Shown piece after piece: positions 1 to 7,273 of a stretch of 64,000 bases of DNA. This stretch comes from Massilia sp. ST3. GTDB taxonomy: Bacteria; Pseudomonadota; Gammaproteobacteria; Burkholderiales; Burkholderiaceae_D. The notes under the pieces were generated by a model. The model saw only the letters and a program-made list of their open reading frames with translations. It made no database searches and was not told where the DNA came from. A program made the position numbers and the translations under genes. Where the stretch lies: contig NZ_JAGPWC010000006.1 in assembly GCF_018119405.1 (NCBI RefSeq), positions 1 through 64,000 of the forward strand, read 5' to 3'. How positions within the stretch are numbered: the stretch's first letter is position 1; every line of letters starts with the position of its first letter.

Positions 1-474
1 GCGGTGCAGCTCGGCCAGGCGCCAGGCGCGCGCCGCCGGCTGCAGGGGGAACAGCGGGTCGCCGCCACGCGGGCCGTCGAGGCCGTGGAACACCTCGACC
101 GGCTGCGCCCATTGCACGCGCGGGTCGCGCGCCAGTGCGGCGATCACGGGCGCGAGCGGTTCCGCGCCCCGGTGTTCCATCACGAAGCAGTCGACGCCGA
201 TCACGGGCATGGGCCAGTTGCTGACCAGGACCAGGCCATGGGCGCGCGCCAGTTCCTGCGCGATCCGGCGCCGCGCGGCCTGGCCGCCGTCGTTCGGGTA
301 ACTGCTGCCATAGGCGGCGTCGGGGCGGTAGTGCTGGGGCGGCAGGCGCAGCATGACCAGCACCTGGCGCGCCGCCGCTTCCTGGGCGGCATCCCGGCCG
401 TGCTGGTCCACCTCCGCCTGTGCCGGCGCATATAGCAGGAGGATGCCGAGGAGCGCGGCGAGCAAGGCCTTCAC
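1..474 (-). CDS. Subtilisin-like (S8) serine peptidase, N-terminal part
   Basis: Only the first 158 residues lie in the window; the catalytic domain is beyond the left edge. A GTG start overlaps the stop of the anti-sigma gene (GTGA). A hydrophobic signal peptide ends near residue 20 (APAQA), followed by an inhibitor_I9-like propeptide region ending in ALARDPRVQWAQPVEVF. The last visible residues, LFPLQPAARAWRLAELHR, are what usually precedes the first catalytic Asp in secreted subtilases. Third gene of a leftward sigma/anti-sigma/protease operon. The S8 assignment rests on the propeptide, linker and context, because no catalytic residue is visible. Confidence 0.7.
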   Translation of the reverse strand, partial: MKALLAALLGILLLYAPAQAEVDQHGRDAAQEAAARQVLVMLRLPPQHYRPDAAYGSSYPNDGGQAARRRIAQELARAHGLVLVSNWPMPVIGVDCFVMEHRGAEPLAPVIAALARDPRVQWAQPVEVFHGLDGPRGGDPLFPLQPAARAWRLAELHR

Positions 475-1136
475 GGCTGTCTTCCTCCTTCCGGCGGTTC
501 CGCCAAGGGTTCTGCCAACAGCACAGCCGGCTCGGCGCGCAGGCGCGCCAGCGCCGGCGCCAGCGCGCCGTCCGGCACGGCGGCCAGATAGCCGTCGGCC
601 GCGGTCGGCCCACCGACGATGCGCACGCCGCTGGCGCGCGCAATGCGGCGCAGCTCGCGTTCCGGCATGTCGGGCTGGAACACCAGCACCAGGCTGGCCT
701 GGCGCGGCGTCTCGGCGCCGAGCAGGCGATAGCTGTCGTCCGGGGAAGGCTGCGTCAGCAGCAGCCCGCCCAGCAGTGCGATGACCGCGAACTGGGCCGC
801 GGCCAGCCGGCCCAGCCATCGGGCGTCGTTGGCGGCCAGCATTTGCCGCCAGCGCTCCAGAAGCGTGACGCGCGGCGGCGCAGGTGGCGCCGCGTCGAGG
901 GCCGGCAGCAGGCGAGCCAGCGCGCGTTCCGGATCGCAGTCCGGGTCCGGCTGGCGTGCCGCCGCGCGCAGGCCGCGCAGCGCATCCAGCTCGGCGCGGC
1001 ATTGTGCGCATGCATCCAGGTGGCGCTCGACCGCGCTGCGCTCGGCGCCGGCCAGGGTGCCGTTGAGCAGCCAGGGCAGGGCTTCCTGGGCCGCCCGGTG
1101 CGCGTCCTGTGTAGCCATGCCGGCATGCGGGTTCAT
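471..1136 (-). CDS. Zinc-finger anti-sigma factor with periplasmic I9-like domain
   Basis: 221 residues. An N-terminal zf-HC2 domain carries H39-x3-C43-x2-C46 (HLDACAQC), the ZAS signature that holds an ECF sigma factor at the membrane. One transmembrane helix lies at about 110-128 (LAAAQFAVIALLGGLLL). The periplasmic part, about 146-212, ends in LRAEPAVLLAEPL and resembles the end of the propeptide of the neighbouring subtilase (LARDPRVQWAQPV). The ATG start overlaps the sigma stop (ATGA), which suggests translational coupling. Upstream in-frame starts would lie deep inside the sigma gene and were not used. Probable role: membrane sequestration of the sigma factor until proteolysis. Confidence 0.82.
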   Translation of the reverse strand: MNPHAGMATQDAHRAAQEALPWLLNGTLAGAERSAVERHLDACAQCRAELDALRGLRAAARQPDPDCDPERALARLLPALDAAPPAPPRVTLLERWRQMLAANDARWLGRLAAAQFAVIALLGGLLLTQPSPDDSYRLLGAETPRQASLVLVFQPDMPERELRRIARASGVRIVGGPTAADGYLAAVPDGALAPALARLRAEPAVLLAEPLAEPPEGGRQP

Positions 1137-1777
1137 GTGCGCTCCTCCAGTTGATCGGCCAGCAGCTGGGCCAGCCTGCGCCGCGCATGGAACAGCCGGG
1201 TCTTGACGGTGTTGACCGGGCAACTCATCACGTCGGCAATTTCCGCGTAGCCCATGTCATGGAAAAAGGTCAGCTGGAACACCGCGCGCTGGGCCAGGGG
1301 CAGGGTGTCGAGGGCGGCGTTCACGGCGTCGCCCAGGCGCAGCTGTTCGAACAGGCGCTCGGGCTGGCAGCCGGGTTCGCTTTCCCAGGCGTCCGGGCTG
1401 GCGTCGAGCGGCTCGTCGAGCGCGTGCAGGGCCTTGCAGGCTTTCCGGTAGGCGATCGCGAAGATCCAGGTCGAGGGCTTGCAACTGCCGTCGAAGGTCG
1501 CGGCTTTTTGCCAGACGGCCAGCATCGCATCGTTGGCGACCTCCTCGATCAGCTGGGCATTGCGCGTCATGCGGTGCAGGAAGCGCGCGATGCGCGGGAA
1601 GTAGAGCCGGTACAGGGATTCGAAGGCGCAGCGGTCCCCGCCCGCCGCCCGCCGCACCAGCCAGGCTTCGTCCGGTGTTGCCAGTTCCGTGTCGTGGTTC
1701 CGGCCGTTCACGCCTTGTGCGCTCCCGTGTTCTGCTCTTGTTTCCGGTGAATACCCCGCAGGCGGGGAAAAGTTCAC
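1133..1777 (-). CDS. ECF-type RNA polymerase sigma factor
   Basis: 214 residues from a GTG at 1777. A second GTG at 1711 has a GGGAG ribosome site and gives a more typical ECF N-terminus (about 16 residues before LVRRAAGGDRCAFESLY), so it may be the real start. Region 2 is seen in YFPRIARFLHRM and IEEVANDAMLAVWQKA. Region 4 is seen in LPLAQRAVFQLTFFHDMGYAEIADVMSCPVNTVKTRL. It would direct RNA polymerase to an envelope or extracytoplasmic regulon under control of the downstream anti-sigma factor. Target promoters are not identifiable here. Confidence 0.9.
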   Translation of the reverse strand: MNFSPPAGYSPETRAEHGSAQGVNGRNHDTELATPDEAWLVRRAAGGDRCAFESLYRLYFPRIARFLHRMTRNAQLIEEVANDAMLAVWQKAATFDGSCKPSTWIFAIAYRKACKALHALDEPLDASPDAWESEPGCQPERLFEQLRLGDAVNAALDTLPLAQRAVFQLTFFHDMGYAEIADVMSCPVNTVKTRLFHARRRLAQLLADQLEERT

Positions 1778-1905
1778 GGAATGCCTTGATTCTCACACGG
1801 ATCGGGATGCGCCGGTTCCTGGAACGCCTGACAGGTGCGCAACCGCCGGCGATGCGCTGACTCGTCGTCAGCATCACCCAAGCCCAGTCGCGCTCCTCGG
1901 GTTGG

Positions 1906-1938
1906 TATTTGATATTGCTATCAAATAGAAATTATTAT
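1906..1938 (+). promoter_or_regulatory. Promoter with overlapping palindromic operator upstream of the S41 peptidase
   Basis: A perfect 9-bp palindrome (TATTTGATA, TTGC, TATCAAATA) at 1906-1927 covers a -35-like TTGATA (1909-1914). A -10-like TATTAT (1933-1938) follows after 18 bp. The stretch is AT-rich against GC-rich surroundings. A repressor bound to the palindrome would block the -35 box. The regulator is unknown. The 1778-2032 gap between the divergent sigma and peptidase genes holds nothing else that I recognise. Confidence 0.5.
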
Positions 1939-2032
1939 GCTATTCTCAATCCACTTCTCTGCTTCATGGGTGAAGTAATCGTTCGCATTCCTAAGCATCA
2001 TCGAACCTGCGCGTCACAATCAGAGGAAAAAA

Positions 2033-3115
2033 ATGAAAAAGAAATGGATTGTCATACCGTCTTTGCTGGTGCTGGGCATGGCCAGCGCAGTCGCCGCACC
2101 ACCTTCGCAACCGCTTCCCGGTGAAGAAAACCGCTCCGTATCGACGATGGTGGTCGATCGCGCGTTGCAGGTGGAGGTGATCGACGCGCTGGTAAAAAAA
2201 TTGAACGATCACTATATTTTCCCCGACAAGGCCAAGCAAATCGAAACGGCGCTGCGCCAGCGCCAGCGGGAAGGCAAGTACGACGCCATGTCGGATGGCA
2301 AACAGTTTGCAATACAGCTCACGGATGACATGCGCGCCGTCGTTCGTGACCTGCACATGTCGGTATTTTTCAGCCCCAGGCCGGTTCCGGCCGACGATGC
2401 GGCCGGAGCGCCACCCGCGTCGCAAGCGGAGTGGGAGCAACGCGTCCCGGCCGACAAGCGCCAGGTCCTGCGCCAGATGGCGCACCGCAGCGTGGAACAG
2501 GTCGAACACCTGACGCCCAGGATCGGCTACCTGAAGGTGTCCGGTTTCCCGCCGGCTTTCCTCATGGCCGAAAGCTACGCCGCGGCGATGAACGAACTCG
2601 CCGATACCGACGGCCTCATCGTGGACCTGCGCAACAACGGCGGCGGCGGGGCGGACTCGGTTAGCTTACTGGTCAGCTATTTCGTCGACCAGCGCACACG
2701 TCTCAACGACATCTGGGATCGCGATACCGGCATCTCCACGCAGCATTGGACGCAAGACAAGCTCGACGGTAAACGCTATGGCGGCACGAAGCCGGTCGTC
2801 ATCCTGGCCGCTGCCGGCACGAAGTCCGCTGGTGAAGACTTCGCCTATACGATGCAGGCCATGAAACGCGCCACGGTGGTCGGCGAGCGGACCTGGGGCG
2901 GCGCCCACCCCGCGCGCCCCTATCGGCTCAGCAAACATTTCCTTGCCGTGATACCCGACCGGCGCACGATCAGTCCGATTACCCAGACCAACTGGGAGGG
3001 CGTGGGCGTCATTCCGGACGTCGCGGCAAAACCGGACGATGCGCTTGCTGTGGCCAAGGACCTGCTGCAGCGCCGGCTTCACGGCAGCACCCCGACCGCC
3101 GCCGCGGGACAGTGA
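2033..3115 (+). CDS. S41 family peptidase (tail-specific/IRBP-like), secreted
   Basis: 360 residues with a cleavable signal peptide (MKKKWIVIPSLLVLGMASA, cut near residue 22). The N-terminal helical part resembles the interphotoreceptor retinoid-binding domain. The S41 fold follows with IVDLRNNGGGG (196-206) and the catalytic serine S265 in GTKSAGEDFAYTMQ; ERTWGGAHP follows, as in the family. No clear PDZ domain is present. A strong AGAGGAAAAAA ribosome site supports the start. Single transcription unit between the palindromic operator and a hairpin after the stop. Probably periplasmic or outer-membrane-associated; substrate unknown. Confidence 0.85.
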   Translation: MKKKWIVIPSLLVLGMASAVAAPPSQPLPGEENRSVSTMVVDRALQVEVIDALVKKLNDHYIFPDKAKQIETALRQRQREGKYDAMSDGKQFAIQLTDDMRAVVRDLHMSVFFSPRPVPADDAAGAPPASQAEWEQRVPADKRQVLRQMAHRSVEQVEHLTPRIGYLKVSGFPPAFLMAESYAAAMNELADTDGLIVDLRNNGGGGADSVSLLVSYFVDQRTRLNDIWDRDTGISTQHWTQDKLDGKRYGGTKPVVILAAAGTKSAGEDFAYTMQAMKRATVVGERTWGGAHPARPYRLSKHFLAVIPDRRTISPITQTNWEGVGVIPDVAAKPDDALAVAKDLLQRRLHGSTPTAAAGQ

Positions 3116-3122
3116 TGCTGGG

Positions 3123-3152
3123 GACGCACCTCCCTGCGCCGGGCGGTGCGTC
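3123..3152. terminator. Hairpin between convergent genes
   Basis: GACGCACC (3123-3130) pairs with GGTGCGTC (3145-3152) across a 14-nt loop, between the S41 stop and the arfB stop. It has no U-tract, so it may be a weak or factor-assisted terminator. Confidence 0.35.
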
Positions 3153-3196
3153 GATACCGCCAGCGCCCGCCTCAAGAGAAAGGCTGTCAGGCGCGC

Positions 3197-3595
3197 TTAG
3201 TCGCTGACCTTGCCGCGCAGGGCCTTGATCTGGCCGCTGCGGGTCTTGGCGTCGAGCCGGCGGCGCTGGGAGGCGCGGGTCGGCCGGGTAGGGCGGCGCA
3301 CGGTCTCGACCACGGACGCCTTGTCGACCAGGGCCTGCAGGCGCGCCAGCGCGTCCAGCTTGTTCTGTTCCAGGCTGCGCGACTGCTGGGCCTTGATGAC
3401 CAGTACGCCTTCCTGGGTGACGCGGGCGTCGCGCATTTCGAGCAGGCGCGTCTTGACGGCATCCGGCAGCGAGGACGCGCCGATGTCGAAGCGCGCGTGG
3501 ACCGCGCACGAGACCTTGTTCACGTTCTGGCCGCCCGGTCCCTGGGCCCTGATCGCGCTGAACGCCACTTCCTCTGGCTTGATCGTGACTGTCAT
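3197..3595 (-). CDS. arfB: Alternative ribosome-rescue factor ArfB (YaeJ-type peptidyl-tRNA hydrolase)
   Basis: 132 residues. The class I release-factor-like domain carries the catalytic GGQ at residues 21-23 (RAQGPGGQNVNKV). The basic C-terminal tail (RRPTRPTRASQRRRLDAK) is the part that enters the empty mRNA channel of stalled ribosomes. It lacks the codon-recognition domains of RF1/RF2, and its length matches the ArfB family (about 130-140). Expected role: hydrolysis of peptidyl-tRNA on non-stop ribosomes in the cytoplasm. Monocistronic and convergent with the S41 gene. Confidence 0.92.
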   Translation of the reverse strand: MTVTIKPEEVAFSAIRAQGPGGQNVNKVSCAVHARFDIGASSLPDAVKTRLLEMRDARVTQEGVLVIKAQQSRSLEQNKLDALARLQALVDKASVVETVRRPTRPTRASQRRRLDAKTRSGQIKALRGKVSD

Positions 3596-3690
3596 GTTGT
3601 CGAGAGATACTCCTCGCTTGTTGCGTGGCGCTGCCTATACTCAAAGTAGCCTGATCGGTGCGATCCGGCCTTCTATGTCAGGGGGATGTC

Positions 3691-4122
3691 ATGAAACGCA
3701 TATTCATTGTCGCGGCGCTGGGCGCATTGCTGGTGGCGCCCGCCGTGACCGCACAAACCAGCCAGCCCGAGGTGCGCGTCAGCGCCAGCGCGCCGCGTAT
3801 GGTCCAGCCCGGACTAGGCAATATCTGGTACGAGGAATTCGACATGGTCAAGGGCGATTATGCCCTGTCGAACGGCAAGGCCATGCAGCTTAGCATGTGG
3901 GGCAACCGCATGTACGCGAACATCGACGGCATGGGCAGGACGCAGCTGGTGGCGCTCTCGCCGTATTCCTTCGTCTCGCGCGACCAGCAGCTACGGATCG
4001 AGATCGCGGATCCGTCGCTGTCGGCTTCCACCCGGCTCGATGCCCTGGTCATGATGCCGGCGCGCTTCGCCGGACGCGATGCGGGGCCGGGAGAGTTCGT
4101 TACCTTGGTGGCGCAACGCTAG
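3691..4122 (+). CDS. Small secreted protein, unknown function
   Basis: 143 residues from the ATG that follows GGGGGATGTC; an upstream in-frame ATG at 3658 lacks such a site. A signal peptide, MKRIFIVAALGALLVAPAVTA, is cut after about residue 21. The mature part has a short stretch (NIWYEEFDMVKGDYALSNGKAMQLSMW) predicted to be beta-rich, and no catalytic motif I recognise. Similar short exported proteins are common in Massilia-like genomes, but I cannot name a family. The gene converges on rpoH, with a palindromic repeat between them. Confidence 0.7.
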   Translation: MKRIFIVAALGALLVAPAVTAQTSQPEVRVSASAPRMVQPGLGNIWYEEFDMVKGDYALSNGKAMQLSMWGNRMYANIDGMGRTQLVALSPYSFVSRDQQLRIEIADPSLSASTRLDALVMMPARFAGRDAGPGEFVTLVAQR

Positions 4123-4154
4123 ACAAGCGGATGTCACGGCCACTAGCTCAAAAA

Positions 4155-4242
4155 CGTCATCCCCGCGGAGGCGGGGACCCAATTCAGCAAGCGTCGCGAT
4201 AACGCTGGCAGAACTTGGGTCCCCGCCTGCGCGGGGATGACG
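4155..4242. repeat. Palindromic extragenic repeat (CCCCGCG core)
   Basis: Two 28-bp arms, 4155-4182 and 4215-4242, are inverted copies with one mismatch, separated by 32 bp. Each arm carries CCCCGCGNAGGCGGGGACCC. The repeat lies between the convergent stops of the secreted-protein gene and rpoH, so it could also act as a bidirectional terminator. Related repeats occur at 36846-36949 and 52094-52200. Confidence 0.8.
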
Positions 4243-4264
4243 GGGTTATGGGCGTATCCGTGCT

Positions 4265-5161
4265 TTACATATAAGCCGTCAACGCACCCTTCATCTTCTT
4301 CAGCGCAGCCGATTCGATCTGGCGGATACGCTCGGCCGACACGCCAAACTCCTCGGCCAGCGTGTGCAGGGTCGCGCCCGAGCCGTCGTCGTTGGCCAGC
4401 CAGCGCGCTTCGACGATGCGGCGCGAACGCGGGTCCAGCTTCGACAGCGCGGTCTCCAGGCCTTCCGACTGCAGGCGCGTGACTTCGCCCGCTTCGATGA
4501 CCTTGGTCGGCTCGTCCAGGTCCGAGGACAGGTAGGCGATCGGCGAGAACTTGTCGTCCTCGTCGTCGGTCGGCGATTCGAGAGCGATGTCGCGGCCCGA
4601 CAGGCGGGTTTCCATCTCGATCACTTCCTCGCGCTTGACGTCGAGCATCTTGGCCAATTCGTCGACCTGGGCCGGCGACATGGCGTCCAGGCTGGTCTTG
4701 TTGCTGCGCAGGTTGAAGAACAGCTTGCGCTGGGCCTTGGTGGTCGCCACCTTGACCAGGCGCCAGTTCTTCAGGATGTATTCATGCATCTCGGCCTTGA
4801 TCCAGTGCATCGCGTACGACACCAGGCGCACGCCCTGGTTCGGGTCGAAACGCTTCACGGCCTTCATCAGGCCGATATTGCCTTCCTGGATCAGGTCGGC
4901 GTGCGGCAGGCCATAGCCCAGGTAGCCGCGCGCGATCGAGACCACCAGGCGCAGGTGCGAGAGCACCAGCTTCTGTGCGGCGTCGAGATCGTTATTGTCC
5001 TGCAGCCGCTTTGCCAGCGAGATCTCTTCGTCATGGGTCAGCATCGGCAGGCGGTTGACGGCCGAGATGTAGGCGTCGATATTGCCAAGATTGCCGGTGA
5101 AACCGAGTCCCAGAGCACGACTGCCGGCCGGAACCAATGCGGATTGTGCGGACATATTCAT
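4265..5161 (-). CDS. rpoH: Heat-shock sigma factor RpoH (sigma-32)
   Basis: 298 residues, normal for beta/gammaproteobacterial RpoH. Region 2 contains GLPHADLIQEGNIGLMKAVK and VRLVSYAMHWIKAEMHEY. The diagnostic RpoH box is visible as QRKLFFNLR. Region 4 ends in LAEEFGVSAERIRQIESAALKKMK. It directs transcription of chaperone and protease genes after heat stress. The start is the first of two nearby ATGs, after AAGAGGGAA. A CIRCE operator lies about 120 bp upstream, which suggests control by the HrcA repressor. Confidence 0.96.
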   Translation of the reverse strand: MNMSAQSALVPAGSRALGLGFTGNLGNIDAYISAVNRLPMLTHDEEISLAKRLQDNNDLDAAQKLVLSHLRLVVSIARGYLGYGLPHADLIQEGNIGLMKAVKRFDPNQGVRLVSYAMHWIKAEMHEYILKNWRLVKVATTKAQRKLFFNLRSNKTSLDAMSPAQVDELAKMLDVKREEVIEMETRLSGRDIALESPTDDEDDKFSPIAYLSSDLDEPTKVIEAGEVTRLQSEGLETALSKLDPRSRRIVEARWLANDDGSGATLHTLAEEFGVSAERIRQIESAALKKMKGALTAYM

Positions 5162-5279
5162 TTCCCTCTTAGTGATCCTGCTGCATCCACCGTGCCACCG
5201 ATAATTGCTGAGTGGCAGTTCTATTACGGTTTGTTACGGATGCGTTTCTCTTGAAATCTGACTTTCCTTAGCTCATATA

Positions 5280-5306
5280 TTAGCACTCTCCCGAGGTGAG
5301 TGCTAG
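5280..5306. promoter_or_regulatory. CIRCE operator (HrcA-binding site) upstream of rpoH
   Basis: TTAGCACTC (5280-5288), 9-bp spacer, GAGTGCTAG (5298-5306). This matches the CIRCE consensus TTAGCACTC-N9-GAGTGCTAA at 17 of 18 arm positions. It lies 119-145 bp upstream of the rpoH ATG. On the rpoH strand a -10-like TAATAT sits at the proximal edge. On the other strand TTGAAA (5252-5257) and ATATAT, 18 bp apart, sit just before it. The site is palindromic, so either direction could be controlled; rpoH is the only clear gene. Confidence 0.85.
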
Positions 5307-5670
5307 CAACACCCCCGGTGTTTAAGACTTGCTAAAGTATTGCCTTAGAGCATCAAACTGCCGTCGGTTCCACTGTAGAGCAGGAACCGGCTATCCGATT
5401 GATTCAGCGCATACGAGCGCGGGAAAGAGCTGGAGTTTTTGCGTTCAGCGACAGGTTAAGGGCGCAGGCCGGGCGCCTCTGTTGGCTGCCGCACCTTGGG
5501 ATGGCGCGGCGTGTAGGAGAATTTCGCGTGTTTGCGTAGGGAGGGACGGCTAAGCCATAAGAATGAGGCTGGTTGCGCGATGTTTCAAGGGCTGCTTGAA
5601 TGCGTCGGCAGCAGAGCTGCCGACGCTACCGTAGGGTTGGCGGCTCCGCCGCCGACGCGTTCAACTGACC
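5307..5670. other. Intergenic stretch with two GC-rich hairpins
   Basis: About 360 bp between the CIRCE site and the ftsX stop. A perfect 11-bp hairpin, GCGTCGGCAGC (5602-5612) with GCTGCCGACGC (5616-5626), is followed by a smaller GGCGG/CCGCC hairpin near 5640-5654. Both lie downstream of ftsX and could serve as its terminator or belong to a repeat family. I see no convincing gene in the rest. Confidence 0.55.
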
Positions 5671-6591
5671 TCAGCGCACCCGCGCCAAGTGCCGCTGCAC
5701 CGACAGCAGCGCCCCAATCAGTCCCAGCCCGGCGCTGATGGCCAGCAGCCCGGCTACCTCCAGCGCGCCCAAGGGCAGCAGCTGGAAATTCGACGCATAC
5801 AGCCTGGCGAAGGCCAGGATCGCCTCGTTCAACGGCAGCAGCGCCGCCGCCACCACGCCCAGGGCCACCGCCCCGGCGCACAGGCCGAGCAGGGCGCCCG
5901 TGTAGTAGAAGGGCCGGTGGATGAAGTTGTCGGTCGCGCCCAGCAGCTTGGACACGGCGATCTCTTCCTTCTGGGTCAGCACCTGCAGGCGGATGGTATT
6001 GAACACCACCGCGATCACGACCACGCCGAGGGTCGCAGCCAGCAGCAGCAGGGCCAGGCGCAGCACGCCCAGCAGGGCGGCCAGGCGCTTGACCCAGCTC
6101 GAGTCGACCTGCACCGACTCCACCCCCGGCAGCGCGCGCAGGCGCTCGGCAATGCCGTCGACCTGTTCGGCCGCGCCGGCGCTGGCGAAGCCCTCCAGCT
6201 TGATCACATAGCTGTCCGGCAGCGGGTTCTCGCCGAGCGTGTCGATCACGTCGCCCAGGCCGCCGCGGTCCTTGAGCGAAGCGAGGGCGTCCTCGCGCGG
6301 CACGAAAACGATGCTGGGTTTCCCTTTGCCGGCGATGGCGCGGATCTGCGGCGCCAGCGCCTGGGCGCTGGCGCGCGGCGTCTCTGCTTCCATGAACAGG
6401 CTGATTTCCGGATCGACCGACAGCTGCTCGGACAGGGGGCGCACGTTGTCGAGCAGGGTGATGCCGGCGAAGGGCAGGGTCAGGGCCAGGGCCACGACCA
6501 GCACGTTGAACAGGAAGCTGCCGGGCGACTTGCGCACCGTGGACAGCGCGGCGCCGAGGGCGAAGCCGTGTTGGCGGATCCACGGGCTCAT
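5671..6591 (-). CDS. ftsX: Cell-division ABC-transporter-like permease FtsX
   Basis: 306 residues with the FtsX layout: cytoplasmic N-terminus, TM1 (FLFNVLVVALALTLPFAGITL), a large periplasmic domain (about 50-165), then three TM helices (LLGVLRLALLLLAATLGVVVIAVVF, GALLGLCAGAVALGVVAAALL, and the last near VAGLLAISAGLGLIGALLSV). With FtsE it controls septal peptidoglycan hydrolases at the divisome. The ATG overlaps the ftsE stop by 4 nt. Order ftsY-ftsE-ftsX on the minus strand, as in many proteobacteria, though rpoH here lies beyond a CIRCE-containing gap. Confidence 0.95.
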   Translation of the reverse strand: MSPWIRQHGFALGAALSTVRKSPGSFLFNVLVVALALTLPFAGITLLDNVRPLSEQLSVDPEISLFMEAETPRASAQALAPQIRAIAGKGKPSIVFVPREDALASLKDRGGLGDVIDTLGENPLPDSYVIKLEGFASAGAAEQVDGIAERLRALPGVESVQVDSSWVKRLAALLGVLRLALLLLAATLGVVVIAVVFNTIRLQVLTQKEEIAVSKLLGATDNFIHRPFYYTGALLGLCAGAVALGVVAAALLPLNEAILAFARLYASNFQLLPLGALEVAGLLAISAGLGLIGALLSVQRHLARVR

Positions 6592-7262
6592 GCGGCACCT
6601 CCAGGGCGGGCCGGGTGAACCAGATTGCCATGCTCGAGCCGGATCACGCGCCCGGCCGCGTCGAGCACCTGCTCGTCGTGGGTCGAGATCACGCAGGTCA
6701 CGCCGGCGGCATGGAAGGCGCGCAGGGCGTCGATCACCTTGTCGGCCGCCACGCGGTCGAGGTTGGCGGTCGGCTCGTCGGCCAGGATGATCTGCGGGCG
6801 GTTGACGATGGCGCGCGCCACCGCCACCCGCTGCTGCTCGCCGCCGGACAGTTCAAGCGGCATGGCCTTGGCGCGCTCGAGCAGCCCGACCTTGTCGAGC
6901 GCGGCGCGGGCGCGGCCCTCGGCCTGGGACTTCGGCGCGCCGGTCACCAGGAGCGGCAGCATCACGTTGGCCAGGATGTGGCGGTCGTTGAGCAGGCGCT
7001 GCTGCTGGAAGATCAGCCCGAGGTTGCGGCGCAGGAAGGGAATGCCGGCCTTGTTGATGCGGCCGATGTCCTGGCCGTTCACCAGCACCTTGCCGCTGCT
7101 GGGCCGCTCGACGGCGGCCACCATCTTCATGAGGGTCGACTTGCCGGCGCCGGAGGGGCCGGCCAGGTAGACCAGCTCGCCCTTGGCGATGTTGAGCGAC
7201 ACGTCGCGCAGCGCGTAGGCGTCATGGGAGTACTGTTTGGAAACAGACTGGAATTCGATCAT
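6588..7262 (-). CDS. ftsE: Cell-division ATP-binding protein FtsE
   Basis: 224 residues, standard for FtsE. Walker A is GPSGAGKST, the Q-loop region is FQQQRLLNDRHI, the ABC signature is LSGGEQQRVAVARA, and Walker B is IILADEPTANLD. It pairs with FtsX to couple ATP hydrolysis to septal wall remodelling. Its stop overlaps the ftsX start; ftsY ends 11 bp upstream of its start, so the three genes are one operon. Confidence 0.96.
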   Translation of the reverse strand: MIEFQSVSKQYSHDAYALRDVSLNIAKGELVYLAGPSGAGKSTLMKMVAAVERPSSGKVLVNGQDIGRINKAGIPFLRRNLGLIFQQQRLLNDRHILANVMLPLLVTGAPKSQAEGRARAALDKVGLLERAKAMPLELSGGEQQRVAVARAIVNRPQIILADEPTANLDRVAADKVIDALRAFHAAGVTCVISTHDEQVLDAAGRVIRLEHGNLVHPARPGGAA

Positions 7263-7273
7263 GGGTGGTTCGC

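Noticed and set aside
5329-5738. Two short plus-strand frames after the CIRCE site
   Set aside because: Odd composition, no ribosome site, and the second overlaps the ftsX end; not enough to call genes, even though a promoter-like pair precedes them.
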